A DNA stretch of 64,000 nt. Origin: Carettochelys insculpta (lineage: Eukaryota; Chordata; Testudines; Carettochelyidae). The translations under genes and the position numbers were made by a program. Below are positions 24,495-36,329 of this stretch, one piece after another. The notes under the pieces are model-generated. The model was not told the origin of the DNA. It worked only from the letters and a program-made list of their open reading frames with translations, and ran no database searches. The DNA lies in the NCBI RefSeq assembly GCF_033958435.1, contig NC_134137.1, forward strand, positions 221,257,501 through 221,321,500, written 5' to 3'. The stretch's first letter is position 1, and the number at the start of each line of letters is the position of its first letter.

Positions 24495-24932
24495 TAATGT
24501 CAGGATCATGTACTACCCCGCACCCCTAACCCCGGACTCCTGCTCTATGAAATGCTTTATAAAGGATAAATGATGCTTCTGAAATGGGTAGTTATTCAGT
24601 ATTCCTTTTTGGCCTCCTCATTCAATGTGCACTCCTCCAAATTACGTACTGTTCCTTATAGCCTGCATTCCTGTCAGATGTTTCTGCCCTCTCTTCACAC
24701 CTGCCTGCTGCCTCAGATATAGTAGGTGGGGTGGGGATTGGACAAACAGGAGATGGGATCTCCCTATTTTCAGTTCAGGTGCCTGGTGGCCTGGCAGCCT
24801 GAAGGGGTAAGTGCAGGGAAATTTCTACTCAGCCATGCAGTCCCTGAATGGAGCAGGCTCAGTTACTCTGTGGGAGTTGCATGCACACCCCATTGGCAGG
24901 CAGGAGCTGTGAGGGGATGGAGTGTGCCCAAT

Positions 24933-25554
24933 GGCTGCATCATTTTGCATACTAGGAAATCAGTAAGAGTGTTCGGTAGATGCTGCAGATTGCAATAGTT
25001 TTATGGGGTCAGCATCATCCTGGGTGTTCTGGTTTTTGTACCTCAGAGGTCACAAGCCTACTGCATACAAACGAGGTGACTGAAAACAGGCAGCACAGAA
25101 ATTGTAAATCTGGTATTACCTAACGTTTGAGCGCTTCACTTTACAACCTTAATAACATCCTTTTAATGATTTTTAAGGCAATATGTTAATTTGTTAATGT
25201 TAATGACAAAATGAATAAGTAATTAGAGACGCCTCTTGTGGAACAAAAGGTTGGAATTGCCTCTAACGTTCCTTTGCTCTATAAAGAGACAGAGATCAGT
25301 AAATGTCAAGCCTCCCCCCGCCATGCATGCTTCAATCTATAAGACTGTAGACATTTGGCCACAGATTCTTGATCTTTGTCACTTAGTAAAACTGTCCACC
25401 AGAATATCACAGTGTAACCTGCCCACATCCTGTTAGCATGTAGGATTTCCTCAGGTTACTGTCACTGGAGAGTCATGTATCTGTTTTTTAGATAGATACG
25501 TACACGTGGCCTCATTTTCCCATCAAATTGCTTCAACTAGTCTCCTAGAGGTTC
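24933..25554 (-). repeat. Right arm of the large inverted repeat
   Basis: Reverse complement of the left arm, from GGCTGCATCATTTTGCATAC to CTCCTAGAGGTTC. The spacer between arms is 438 bp (24495-24932), with no homology between its two halves. Transcription across it would give a hairpin with a stem of about 0.6 kb. Confidence 0.9.
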
Positions 25555-26239
25555 ATTCTTACTGTCATTCTTAACATTCCCAATATCAAGTACTTGCTTC
25601 AGACCATGGAGATGCTAGAGCGTCTCAACCAAGTGGTTGTGAGAGGTTAACACATTAGGAGAAAATATGTTATTTGCCAGTCTTGTCCTGGGAAATAGCT
25701 GACTGTTTTGGCTGAAATTTCCTAAAAGAAATTCACCCCAAGGCAGACATCTGGCATGGCAGATTTCAGCACAAAATGTTAGTTTGGCAAAGTGATAAAC
25801 AACCAGAAAGTGTAATAGTAAGAATCAGACAAGTTTAACTATCAATGGCTCTACCAGCTCTACCTGCAGTGGAAAACATGAGCCAGATTTATCCTTGCTT
25901 GGGCACAATTACGATGTGTAATAAGAAGTTTTCACCTTTCACTTGACTGATCCTGAGCTTCTTTCAAAGACCCTAGTTGCTGCTCTCTCCTGCTCTGCTC
26001 CCGCTATGTCGCCAACCAATTTGGAAGAAAGGAGAGTCACAATTAAGACAAGGGGACAAGAAATAAGATAAGGTTTCAAATTCAAATCCAAAAGTGGCTA
26101 GCAGAGAAGGGGCGTTACTACCAGAAGACCTGCTGTGAAAACATGAGATGGCCACCAATTCCTAGTGGCTGTATGTCCACATCATAAACTCCGTTGCCTA
26201 TGATAAGGACTGGCCCACTCAGCAGAGAGACAAAAATCT

Positions 26240-26600
26240 GAATAAGATCTTAAGAATGGCCATACTGGGTCAAATCAATGGTCCATCGAGCCTGGTATCC
26301 TGTCCTTCAACAGTGGTCAATGCCAGATACCCCAGAGGAAATGAATGGAACAGATAATCATCAAGTTATCATCCTCTGTCCCCGATTCCCAGCTTCTGTC
26401 AAACAGAGGCTAGGGACAGCATCTCTGAACATCTTGGAGCTATCTTCCAGGAATGTATCTAGCTCTTTTTGAACACTGTGATAATTTTTAGCCTTTACAA
26501 CATCCTCTGACAAGCAGTTCTACAGGTTGAATGTTAAGTTGTGTGAAATAATACTTCCTTCTGTTTGTTTTAAAGCTGCTTGCTTATTAAACTTCCTTTG
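26240..26600 (-). repeat. CR1-clade LINE 3' fragment
   Basis: AAGAATGGCCATACTGGGTC, ATCCTGTC and AGCAGTTCTACAGGTTGAAT mark the inverted 3' region of the same LINE family as the + strand copy at 36330-36845 (whose end reads GACCCAGTATGGCCGTTCTT). Confidence 0.75.
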
Positions 26601-26675
26601 GTTTGAATGAGTTAAGAGGCATGAACTCCCTCTTTAACCTTGAAAATGATCCCTCCAAGGTACTCACACTGGTGA

Positions 26676-26676
<1 letters not shown>

Positions 26677-26712
<36 letters not shown>
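26677..26712 (+). repeat. (TG)18 microsatellite
   Basis: Uninterrupted TG dinucleotides, followed by GAATGAATG. Likely polymorphic. Confidence 0.95.
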
Positions 26713-26716
<4 letters not shown>

Positions 26717-27046
26717 AATGTTGCTGCTGTTTGTGCTGTACCTAGTCTTTGAATAGAGGGTTTCACTATTTTGCTGTGAATCCAGCACCTCTTCTGTGCA
26801 GTGAATTCATTTAAACTCTGACTTAAAGCCAGCAAGGAGGGAAAAATAGAAATGACAAGCCTGATTTTTCTGAGCCTGGATTCACAATTGTTTGCAAAAG
26901 GCAGCTATGTTACTACAGAAGTCAGCAGCTACTTTGTGTTTTAAATATTTACTCTGAGTGACAGAGAAACTCTGTTTATTTTTGCAGTTCATTTATACCA
27001 CAGGTCTGCTCTGTAGCACTCAGATTATTCTGAGACCACATCACAC

Positions 27047-28745
27047 ATCCACATAAGAACATAAAGAACAGCTATACTGAGTCAGATCAAAGTTCCATCT
27101 AGCCCAGTATCCTGTCTTCTGCTAGTGGCCAAAGCCAGATGCTTCAGAGAGAATGAACAGAGTAGGCCAATTATAGAGTGATCAGTTTCCTGTAGTCCAG
27201 TAACTTCTGACAGAGGCTTACAGATACCCTGAGTATGGGGTTGTATCCATGATGATCTTGGCTAATAGCCATTGCTAGATCTATCCTCCATGAACTTAGC
27301 TAAGTCTTTGTTGAATTCATTTATATTTTGGACTCCTTAACATCCCATGACAATGAGTTCCACAGGTTAGCCATGAATTGTATGAAGTTGTACTTCCTTG
27401 AGTTTGTTTTAAACCAGCTGCTTATTAATTTCACAGGGTGACTCCTACATCTTGTGTTATGTGAAGTGGCAAATATCATGACTTTAGTCACTTTCTCAAT
27501 GCCTTTCATGATATTATAAATCTTTATCATATACCCCCTTAGTTGTCTCTTGTCTATGATGAACAATCACAGGCTCTTTAACCTTGCCTCACATGGAAGC
27601 CATTCCATACCACAGTCCATTTATTGCCCTTCTCTCTATCTTTTCCAAGTCTAATGAATCTTTTTTGAGATTAGGCAACTAAAACTGCACAATATTCAAG
27701 ATGTGGGCATATCATGGTTTTATTTAGAGACATTCTGATACATTCTGTTTTATCACCTCTTTCCTAATGTTTCCTAACATGTTAAGTTTTTTTCACTGCC
27801 ATTGCATGTGGAACAGATATTTGAGAATCCATGATGATTCCAAGATAGTTTTTGAACAGTAATAGCTCATTTAGACCCCATCATTTTGTGTCTTTATCTG
27901 GGATTAGGTTTTCCAGTATGCACTTTGCACTTACTAACATAAAATTTCCTCTGCCATTTTGCAACTGTCACCAAGTTTTGTGAAATCCCTATGTAACTCT
28001 TCAAATCAGCTTTAGACTTAACTCTCTTGAGTAATTTTATATCCTCTGCAAATGCCACACCACTGTTTAACATACTCAAACAACCTGGGAAAAAAGGGTA
28101 AATGACACAGGTGTCTGTCCAAATTCATGGGGAAACCTGGCTATTTACCTTGCCACATTGTGAAAACTGAACACTTATTCCTACCCTTTGTTTCCTCCCT
28201 TTGTTACTAGTCCATGAACAGACTTTTCCCTCCTTTTCCATGATGGGTTACTTTGTTCAAGAGCATTTGGTGTGGAATCTTGTCAAAGGCTTTATGTAAG
28301 CACAGTTAGGCTATATAGACCTGAATCTCCCATTTCCACATGCTTGCTAGCCACTCCCCTGCCTCCTCCTACGCCAAAAAAAAAAAAAAAATCTGGTAGA
28401 TTGTTGAAGAATAATTGCCCTGCATAAAAGCCATGCCAGCTCTTCCTCAACAAACCGTGTTCATCTAGATGTCTGATCATTCTGGTCTTTACTGTAGTTT
28501 AAACCAGTTTGCCTGGTATTTAAGTTAACTTATGAGGCTGTAATTGCCGGGATTGTCTCTGAAGTCTTTTTTAAAAATCAGTGTTACATTAGCTATCTCC
28601 CAGTTATCTGATAAAAAGGGTGTTTTAAGTGGTAGGTTACATGCCACAGTTAGTAGTGCTGCCATTTTATATTTGAAATTTCAGGCACATAAGAAGCTTG
28701 CAGACAGCAGTCTTGAGCTACGTGACATTTATTGTGATTTGTAAT
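27047..28745 (-). repeat. CR1-clade LINE, 1.7-kb inverted 3' portion
   Basis: Starts ACATAAGAACATAAAGAACA then TACTGAGTCAGATCAAAG. Between 27321 and 27566 the - strand frame retains decayed reverse-transcriptase-protein C-terminal text (RQLRGYMIKIYNIMKG, then LWNSL). Phrases such as GAATCTTGTCAAAGGCTTTA near 28276 belong to the upstream part. Broken by many stops; noncoding. Confidence 0.8.
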
Positions 28746-28906
28746 GGTGCTAAAGACAACAGGGTGTTAGAGGGACTGAAAGATTCAAGGAAGCAGTAAT
28801 AGAAAAGGTAATGAGGGAGCCCTTGGGGCCAATTGGCAGAAGGCATAAGCAGTGCATATAAGTTTACAGGGTCCGATGTCTACATAATAGTGTACCCATA
28901 AGTGAC

Positions 28907-30592
28907 CCTCCTGGACCGAGGATGAGCTGAAGGACCTCCTCACTCTGTGGGGGGAGGAGGAGTTCCTTTGCCAAACCGGTGCCCACCACAGAAATGCAGA
29001 GGCCTTTGGCCAGATGGCCAGCAGCCTCGCCACCTGAGGCCACCCTGACAGCACTGGCAGCAGCATGCTGATAAGTCAAAGAACGGAGGCAGACCGACAT
29101 CAAGGCCCACGATGCTGCCAGCCAGTCGGGGGCACGGCCTGTCCACTGCCCCCACTACCAGGAGGTGCACAGGGTCTTGCAGTTGAGGGAGGCGGCCACC
29201 CCAGAGCACATGGAGGACACAGCCGGGGTAACAGCAAGGACAAGGTGGGCCCCTCTGGCACCACCAGCCCTCCGCATGGGAATCGGCCAACCGAGACACA
29301 GAGTGATGACAAGGGCTGCAGTGATGGGACCCTCATCATTGCCCTCCCCTCCGGAACACCCAACAGAGCCTCCTCCAGCCGAGCTTCACCCGAGCCCCAG
29401 GAGGTCACAGCCGGTATGTACGGAATGAGTGGGATGTCGCCAGGGATGGGGAGGCCCCCCCCCAGAACAGCCCTGCAGCACACGTAGCTGGGGAGGGGGA
29501 GGGAACATGACCCGACCCTTGCCAGGCAGGAACCTCTGGGCACCCGGGATTCCACAGGGCTCACAGGCCATTGGACGGCAGGGGAATGGGGTAGGGGTCA
29601 GCAGAGTGGGGGCCCTGGACACTACCCAGGGTTGGGACCCAGCACTAATGGGCCCCGCCCCCCGTCCTCTTTTGTCTCTACGGCTACGTCTACACGTGAA
29701 GCCTACATCGAAATAGGCTATTTCGATGAGTAACGTCTACACGTCCTCCAGGGCTGGCAACGTCGATGTTCAACATCGACGTTGCGCAGCACCACATCGA
29801 AATAGGCGCTGCGAGGGAACGTCTACACGCCAAAGTAGCACACATCGAAATAAAGGTGCCAGGCACAGCTGCAGACAGGGTCACAGGGCGGACTCAACAG
29901 CAAGCCGCTCCCTTAAAGGGCCCCTCCCAGACACACTTGCACTAAACAACACAAGATACACAGAGCCGACAACTGGTTGCAGACCCTGTGCCTGCAGCAT
30001 GGATCCCCAGCTGCCGCAGCAGCAGCCAGAAGCCCTGGGCTAAGGGCTGCTGCCCACGGTGACCATAGAGCCCCGCAGGGGCTGGAGAGAGAGTGTCTCT
30101 CAATCCCCCAGCTGATGGCCGCCATGGAGGACCCGGCAATTTCGACGTTGCGGGACGCGGATCGTCTACACGGTCCCTACTTCGACGTTGAACATCGAAG
30201 TAGGGCGCTATTCCTATCCCCTCATGAGGTTAGGGACTTCGACGTCTCGCCGCCTAACGTCGAAGTTAACTTCGAAATAGCGCCCGACGCGTGTAGCCGT
30301 GACGGGCGCTATTTCGAAGTTAGTGCCGCTACTTCGAAGTAGCGTGCACGTGTAGACACAGCTTACAAGTCCATCACTGGGAAGGCACCGCAGCACACTG
30401 GAGCAGGCCGCAGCCGCAGGGAGCTGGGAGGCCACCCCATTGCCCCAGCCTGCATCCCCCATGGCCATGACCGGGCCTCACGGAGATGGCGCTGGAGGGA
30501 TGAGGAGGTTGCTGCCAACTGGGCGGTCATGTGGGAGATGACTGGGGTGCTCTGGGACTGGCTAGCGATGGAGCGGGACATGTGGGTGTGAC
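28907..30592 (+). pseudogene. Myb/SANT-like (trihelix) gene of a Harbinger transposon, degraded
   Basis: At 28907-29030 the frame reads WTEDELKDLLTLWGEEE, then RNAEAFGQMASSLA. The tryptophan spacing is that of the Myb/SANT-like DNA-binding protein that PIF/Harbinger elements carry beside their transposase. A stop follows soon after and the frame shifts near 29070. A Ser/Pro-rich middle runs to a possible donor (CCG|GTATGT near 29414). A C-terminal block at about 30483-30592 (RRWRWRDEEVAANWAVMWEM, ending MERDMWV, stop) probably belongs to the last exon. A Harbinger MITE (29682-30362) lies between the two parts. In intact elements this protein helps bring the transposase to the terminal repeats. 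Here it is broken. Confidence 0.6.
29682..30362. mobile_element. Harbinger MITE, 681 bp, nested inside the larger Harbinger element
   Basis: Starts GGCTACGTCTACACGTG and ends CACGTGTAGACACAGC|TTA. The interior has repeated TCGAAATAG/TTCGACGTT motifs and a central non-repetitive core. The core matches, in inverse orientation, the core of the 695-bp copy at 20488-21182, so they are one family. Inserted between the two parts of the Myb/SANT-like gene. Confidence 0.75.
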
Positions 30593-31289
30593 TGGCGGGC
30601 AGCCTGGATGGCATGCCTCAGGCCTTGCCCAACCACCCCCACCCCAAGCCACGCACCTCCCAGTGGACCTGTCACTGTCTGCCCACCTAGAGCTGGCTCG
30701 GTGCCTGCTGCCCAAAGCAGGCACACCTGGCCCAGCCCCAGTGCCTCACCAACACACACACACCCTGCGGAGGCCGAGCCCATGGCAACCTCACCCAGCC
30801 CTACCTCCCTGTGTCCCCTAGGCAAATCAGCCTTCCCCTACCTAGCCTCCCTCCCAGTTCAGTCCCCCCACCTAGCCCCCTGCCTCCCTCCTGTGGACCA
30901 TTTCCCCCACCCCCTGTGTGCACTGTAGTTTCACATGCTGGTCTGTTTTGTTTTGCAAAAAAATTTATGAACCCAATACTAAAATTCAGTATTCCCACCC
31001 TAATCCTGTGTCCCGGGTGCTGAGTGGGAGAGCATGAGGGATGGAGGAGTGGGGGGGCCATGATGTGGAGTGTGGCTGGGAGGGTCAGGGCAGGCCTTGG
31101 GTGAATGCCTGGCCCAAAGCCTCCTGGACCCTCATCCCATCCGTCTGTGCCTCATGGCATGGGGCAGCAGGAGGCTGTTCATAGCCAGCCCCCGGGCCCA
31201 CAGCCCAGCCCTGGATAAAGGGCTCCTGCCAACCTTCCACAAGGTTGTGGAGGGCACAGCAGGCAGCAATGACTGAAGGTATGTTTGGG

Positions 31290-32620
31290 AGGCTGACATC
31301 CAGCCTGGTGAGGAAACTGCAAAGCCTCCCCTTCAGCCTCCCAAATGCTCACTCGACTGTGCCCCTGGCATGGTTGAGGTGACCATTAAAGGTGTCCTGG
31401 GCTGGCATGGTGGATCCAGTATAGGGCCACATGAGCCACAGGTGCAGCAGTACATGGAGTCAGCCACGATGCAGAGGGGCATCGTGATGTCTCTGAGTGG
31501 GAGCTCCTGCGGGGGTTGGGGGGAACACGCACAGGCCCTCCGGCATCCCAGACACGATTTCCAGAACACCCGGGTGTTATGGGCCCTGCCCAACCACCCC
31601 AGGCACACATCCAGGAAATGGCCCCTCACATCCACCTGGGCCTGGAGTACCACCGAGTGGTACCACTTCATGTTAACGTAGGTGCCCCGGCTGCAGTCCA
31701 GGGCCCAGACTGCCACGTGCATCACATCCAGAGCTCCAAAACAATTGGGGAAGCACAGGTCTGTGAACCTGGTGAGGGTGGTTTCCAGGTCCTCCAGGGT
31801 CACGACTTGTGCCAGGAGCACCCTCTTGATGGCTCGGAAGACCTGTGGTGGCCAGGGCGGTGGCGGGGAGACACGTCCATGAACGCCTGACTGGGAGGCC
31901 CCCTGACCCCTCCCCACCAGGGACCCCTTGCCCAGTAGCCCTCCCCCTAGGGCGAGTCCTTGATGGGGTCTGGACTTACCTCAATCATCACCTCTCTGGC
32001 TGTATGTTGAATAGTAACAGAGAGATAGCCGTGCTAGTCTACTCTGACTGTGGCCTTGCCAATGCTGAATTGGTGGCTGGTGGACCGGAGGTTGGCATGG
32101 GTGGCCAGCTGCCACAGGACAATGACCGCGCTCTTCTAGGCTGGGAGCGCTGGCCACATCCGTGTGGCCCAGTGCTGGAGGACTGGGGCGAGCCAGTGGC
32201 AGAGGTCTTTGAATGTTTGGCGAGTCATTCTGAAGTTCCTCAGTCACAGCTCATCATCCAAGGCCTCCAGCACCAGCCGGTCCCACCACTCGCTGCTGGT
32301 GGTGAAGGCCCACCAGCGCCGGATCGGGGGGCCCAGAAGACAGGAAACTGCAGTGCCATAGCCAGGGCCCAGAAGCCGGTTCCCATGCGGGCGACTCGGC
32401 CACACCACTGGAAGAGCAGGGCGACCCAGCATGGCCAGCTGGCTGCCCATGGTGGAGAGGACCTTGTCCTCGGGGAGCGTGGGAGAGGTCATATTGCTCA
32501 GTTGTTCTCCCCAGCACATGCTCTGTTGCTGTCTGCAGCCTGGCAGCCTTGAGCACGTGCACGATGGGGTTGTTGGGAGGGGCCCTTTAAGGGGTCGGCT
32601 GGCTGCAAGCCTGGAAGGGC
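31290..32620 (-). pseudogene. PIF/Harbinger (HARBI1-like) DDE transposase, degraded
   Basis: The - strand frame from about 31917 down to 31333 contains FPNCFGALDVMHVAV (around the first catalytic Asp), YHSVVLQAQVDVRGHFLDV (second Asp), then IVADSMY. In another frame near 31340-31380 comes FNGHLNHARGTVE, the conserved block carrying the last acidic residue, followed by an in-frame stop and AFGRLKGRL. The N-terminal part (EWWDRLVLEALDDEL, stop, then FRMTRQTFKDLCHWLAPVLQ, near 32170-32300) has an in-frame stop and later frameshifts. A 38-bp retro-insert interrupts it at 32004-32041. DDE transposases of this family cut and paste at 3-bp TWA targets. This copy cannot make a functional protein. Confidence 0.75.
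32004..32041 (-). mobile_element. 38-bp retro-inserted 3' end of the Penelope-like family
   Basis: On the - strand it begins TAGACTAGCACGGCTATCTC and runs to TTACTATTC. It interrupts the Harbinger transposase and is bordered by CTCTGGCTGT (31994-32003) and CTCTGACTGT (32042-32051), a 10-bp target duplication with one mismatch. Confidence 0.6.
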
Positions 32621-32824
32621 TTGTCAACCAAGCGACCCCGTGCCTGCATCATTTCCTGGCCCCTTACTTTGAAGTAAGGGCTAATTGTGTGCAGACACTT
32701 AACTTCAAAGTAGGGGGAAGCCTACGTCAAAGTAAGGGAGGGGACATTTTGTGTGTAGACACTCTACTTCGAAGTTGCACTTTGAAGTAAGTAACTTCAA
32801 ACTTATTTTTAGTGTAGACACAGC

Positions 32825-34314
32825 TTATGAAATATACTAACATATTCTTCCAAACTGACTGGATTATCGGACAGGACCATAGCCTCAATAGGAAAGTCGT
32901 CTCCTAATATTAAATAGAAGAACAAAATATTTGGCCTGCCATGAGGGTGTAGTCCCCCTATCCTATCTATGATTTTGACCCAGGCACAAGTCTGAACAGC
33001 TGTATGAACTGGAAATATTGTTAAGCATCTCAGCGGAGTGACCAGGGACTGACTGGGCCTGCAGAGATTGACATGCTACCTCATTCCAATAGATGGACTT
33101 TCTAAGCCTGCCTTGGAATAAGGTGGAAGACTGCGTGGGTTTATTGTTTCTGTTTTGTGGATAAATAGAAGCTCTTGACCTCCATGGTTGTCAGCCTAGT
33201 AATTCTCATTTCTGCTGGGCTCTTTCTAGAATGGAAAGACAGAGCAAACACAATTGACTATAGATAACACAGTTTTGCCAAACCAAATCCTTGAAAAATC
33301 AAAAGTTAACCCCCCACCCCCAAAATATGAGATTTCCTTCAAAATAATTAATGTAGGACTCTTGATATGGTTTCTGGTCTTTTGAGTCTGTAGGGCACAC
33401 TTTTTCAACCTTCCTCTGCAACAGCCATGAAAGTGAGAAACTTATTTCATTTGTTTTAGATTAAAACTGAGATCTCACACGGTCACGATTCCAGGAGTTG
33501 GGGCTTTAAGTAAAAACTACAAATAGCACCAGATGCAGAGAGGGCAACTCTGAGGCCACTGAAGAGCACATAGGAGAGGCATGGGAGGGGGGGACAAAGA
33601 CAAGATGGCACAAATTCTGGCATTTAGGAGTTTGGCTGTTTTCTTGCACTAGGAAGAATTTATGATAAAAATAGTTGTGATCAGAGTGGTAACATTTTGT
33701 GCATTACACATTTAAAGTGCTATGCAGATCGGATCGAATTGAGATAAGGAAGCCTGTTATCCCTATGTTGCAGGGTGACTCTCCCTTTAAAAGAAAGATG
33801 TTCCCCACCTGCATCTGGCTAGGAGGGTGGTGGGGTGGTCCTTGGTGCTATTAGAAGTGAGAATAGGAAATCTCTCAAGAGAGGACTGATGGTGCATCAT
33901 TACTAGAGCAGAAAGGGCTGGGTAGGAGTCCAGCGCTTGGGAAAGAGAACTGTGGGAAGACATGAGTTACAGACTGGAGATGAAACTCCACGTGACCGGG
34001 TGCAAATCTGGTGGGAAGATGTGACAGTAAGAAGGCTCTGTATGCTCTTTTGTGAAACAGAGCCAGGGTGGAGAAAAAGAACAAGCTCCTGGTGTCTGGG
34101 AATAGCTTTCACATGGGGCCCTAGGGAAAGGAGAAAGAACCTGAGGGAAAGAAATCCCAGGGGTCACAGACCTACCAAGGGATCAGGAGACTCGAGAATG
34201 AAGTAGTTCTCAAAAGATAGGATGGACAGTGAGGGTGGGGTGGGGTGCTTATTTCATACCATACCGGTGAGATTCTGAGGAAAAAGTAAACACTGATGGG
34301 GGAATGCTCACTAT
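32825..34314. other. No gene or repeat recognised
   Basis: AT-rich from 32825 to 33480, purine-rich from 33760 to 34250. Only short unsupported frames. Confidence 0.5.
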
Positions 34315-34650
34315 TCAGGTATTGATGGTATAGATTTAATCTCTTTAGTCTGACACCCTTGGGATCAGACCGGTTCTGAAGGAGAGAATTTGCCAGACCA
34401 CAGGAAATCAATATTGCCTAGCAGCATTACCATCACTTCTCCTGCTTACTGGGCTCCTAGAAGACATTTAGAGGGAAATTACAGCACAGAACACTGAGAG
34501 CCAAGACTGGTGGCTATAAACAAATTTTATGGTATCACGGGACACTTGGCCACACCCATGATAAGTTGTCCTGCTAATTAAAATCATACCAGATTATAGT
34601 TATTGCCGGATAAGAGAGTTCTGAATTAGAGGGGCTCAGTCTGTAGTGGC
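34315..34650 (-). mobile_element. Tigger-like MITE, same family as 12363-12682, inverted
   Basis: Reverse-complement match to the 12.4-kb and 56.2-kb copies, including GAGAGCCAAGACTGGTGGCT near 34496-34515 and AGAGAATTTGCCAGACCAC near 34383. The ends are eroded. Confidence 0.65.
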
Positions 34651-34771
34651 GAGCATTGTTATTGACAGCAAAGGTCCAGAAAAATTGGGGAAAAAAGAGG
34701 GAACCTAGGTTGAGGGCCAGGTAACTCCTACAATCTGAGAACAATGATGCTGCCAGGGCAAGAAGGTGTTT

Positions 34772-35090
34772 GAGAGTACATCTACGCTGCCCGATACATC
34801 AACATGGTCAGAGTCGATTTTCCGGGGTGCGATTTAATGTGCGTTGAAGGGACGTGTGATATTCCACCTTCGGGGTGGACAGTCGAACCTGTTCTCCTCA
34901 ATCTCACGAGGAGTAAGGGAGGTAGGCAGGAGAGTTTCTCCCATGGACCTCCCTCCGGGAGGACAGTCAGGTAAGTTGATTGTAGATATGTTGGATCCAG
35001 ATATGTTGGATGCAGCTATGCAGTTGCTATAGCTGGAATTGCGTATCTGTGCTTGACTTTAAGGTCTAGTGCAGACCTGGCCTGAGACGT
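34772..35090. mobile_element. MITE with GTCTACGCTGC-type ends
   Basis: GAGTACATCTACGCTGCCCG at the left, AAGGTCTAGTGCAGACCTGG at the right, with GTCGATTTTCCGGGGTG and GATTTAATGTGCG modules. Resembles hAT-type MITEs abundant in turtles. Imperfect, hence moderate confidence. Confidence 0.45.
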
Positions 35091-35094
35091 TGAG

Positions 35095-35225
35095 GATTGC
35101 TATGCCTTATTTCACAAATGGGGATGCTGAAACACAGAGGTTGCGACTGGCCTAAGGCTGCAAATGTAGTCAGAGAGTTGGAATTCTTGCTTCCCAGCCC
35201 TTCATTCTACCCATAAGCCTTTGCC
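35095..35225 (-). repeat. MIR copy
   Basis: ATTTCACAAATGGGGATGCT, GAAACACAGAGGTTGCGACT, GGCCTAAGG is inverted MIR. Confidence 0.65.
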
Positions 35226-35989
35226 AGCAGCTGCTGTCCAACTATGTTGACATTCTTGCCTAGAATGGGACACTAAGAATATTTAGGAAATACTGAGTTG
35301 CATTATGCTGAGGCAAGGGGATGATGTTCAGTAGAACATTCTAACATTTCACCTCAGAACCCAGGGTCCCTTGACTATGGTTTGACACTTGTGAGTTAAG
35401 CGCTACAAATAGCAACCGAACCCATTAATATCCAGAAAAACTATAAATATTGACCAGAGGTTTGTTTCAAAATCTTCATTCCCATCTCCATGGTGTGCAG
35501 CAGCTGCAGCAATTGAAGTTTCTGTTCTCAAAAAGCCACATTGCAGACAAACCATTTCAGTAAGGTGGCTACCCTCTTTCCCCACTGAACGAAACTTCAG
35601 CTTCAGTTGTCTGTGGTTAAGAGCTTGCTTTTAACAGACTTTTCACATACACGATTTGCATGTCTGTGTTAGGAGATAGACTATCTGAGCTGCAAAGGTC
35701 AGATCCCAAGGTGAACCTTCCAAAACTGGCAGTGGCTTGGGACTTTGCTGTGGTTCAACTCTCTACATTGGTAGAGTGACTCTGCAAACAATTAACACCA
35801 GCATCTAGCAAGGGTTAACAATGAACAAAAGAGAAAAGAGCCAGCTAAGGCAGGAAGGGTAACAGAAAACTCCCACCTTCCACAGTGTGTGGTTCAGTGC
35901 AGACCAAAACTTCCCATAGACATGCTCTACAGCCTAATATTTAAGATATTAGTCAGAGCTATTTTTTCTTCATCTTTTTTTTTCTTTAC

Positions 35990-36310
35990 TAGAACTGGAA
36001 GGGACCGTGAGAGGTCTTTGAGCCCAGTGCCCTGCCTTCACAGCCGGACCAAGCACCATCTAGACCATCGTCGACAGATGTCTGTCTAACCTGCTCTTAA
36101 AAGTCTCCAGTGATGGAGATGCCACAACCTCCCTAGGCAAGTTATTCCACTGTTTAGCTACCCTGACAGTTAGGAAGTTTTTCCTAATGTCCAGCTTAAA
36201 CCTCCCTTGCTGCAGTTTAAGCCCATTGCTCTTTGTCCTACGCTCAGAGAGCAAGGCAAACATTTTTTTTTTAATCCCTCCACCTTATAACCTTCTTTTA
36301 GGTGTCTACA
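35990..36310 (-). repeat. CR1 LINE 3' fragment
   Basis: ACTAGAACTGGAAGGGACCG at the left (inverted CR1 3' end). On the - strand the frame reads KLDIRKNFLTVRVAKQWNNL then PREVV, the typical C terminus of CR1 ORF2. Confidence 0.8.
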
Positions 36311-36329
36311 ACAAAGCTAACACAGCCTT

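Larger units (their letters stand above)
28907..32824. mobile_element. Decayed two-gene PIF/Harbinger DNA transposon
   Basis: The Myb/SANT-like gene (+) and the DDE transposase (-) face each other, the usual Harbinger layout. The right terminus is clear: TTTTTAGTGTAGACACAGC ends at 32824, followed by TTA, with subterminal inverted motifs (ACTTCGAAGT, TTTGAAGTAA) at 32660-32800. This is the same end as the MITEs of the window. No matching left terminus was found left of 28907, so the element is probably left-truncated. It is the likely kind of source that mobilised the short palindromic MITEs nearby. Confidence 0.65.

Noticed and set aside
28300..28400. Left end of the Harbinger element at TTAGGCTATATAGACC
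   Set aside because: The surrounding sequence follows the inverted CR1-type LINE without a break, so the resemblance to a Harbinger end is accidental.
31845..32552. 235-codon + strand frame
   Set aside because: It is the antisense of the Harbinger transposase region; the transposase motifs are on the - strand.
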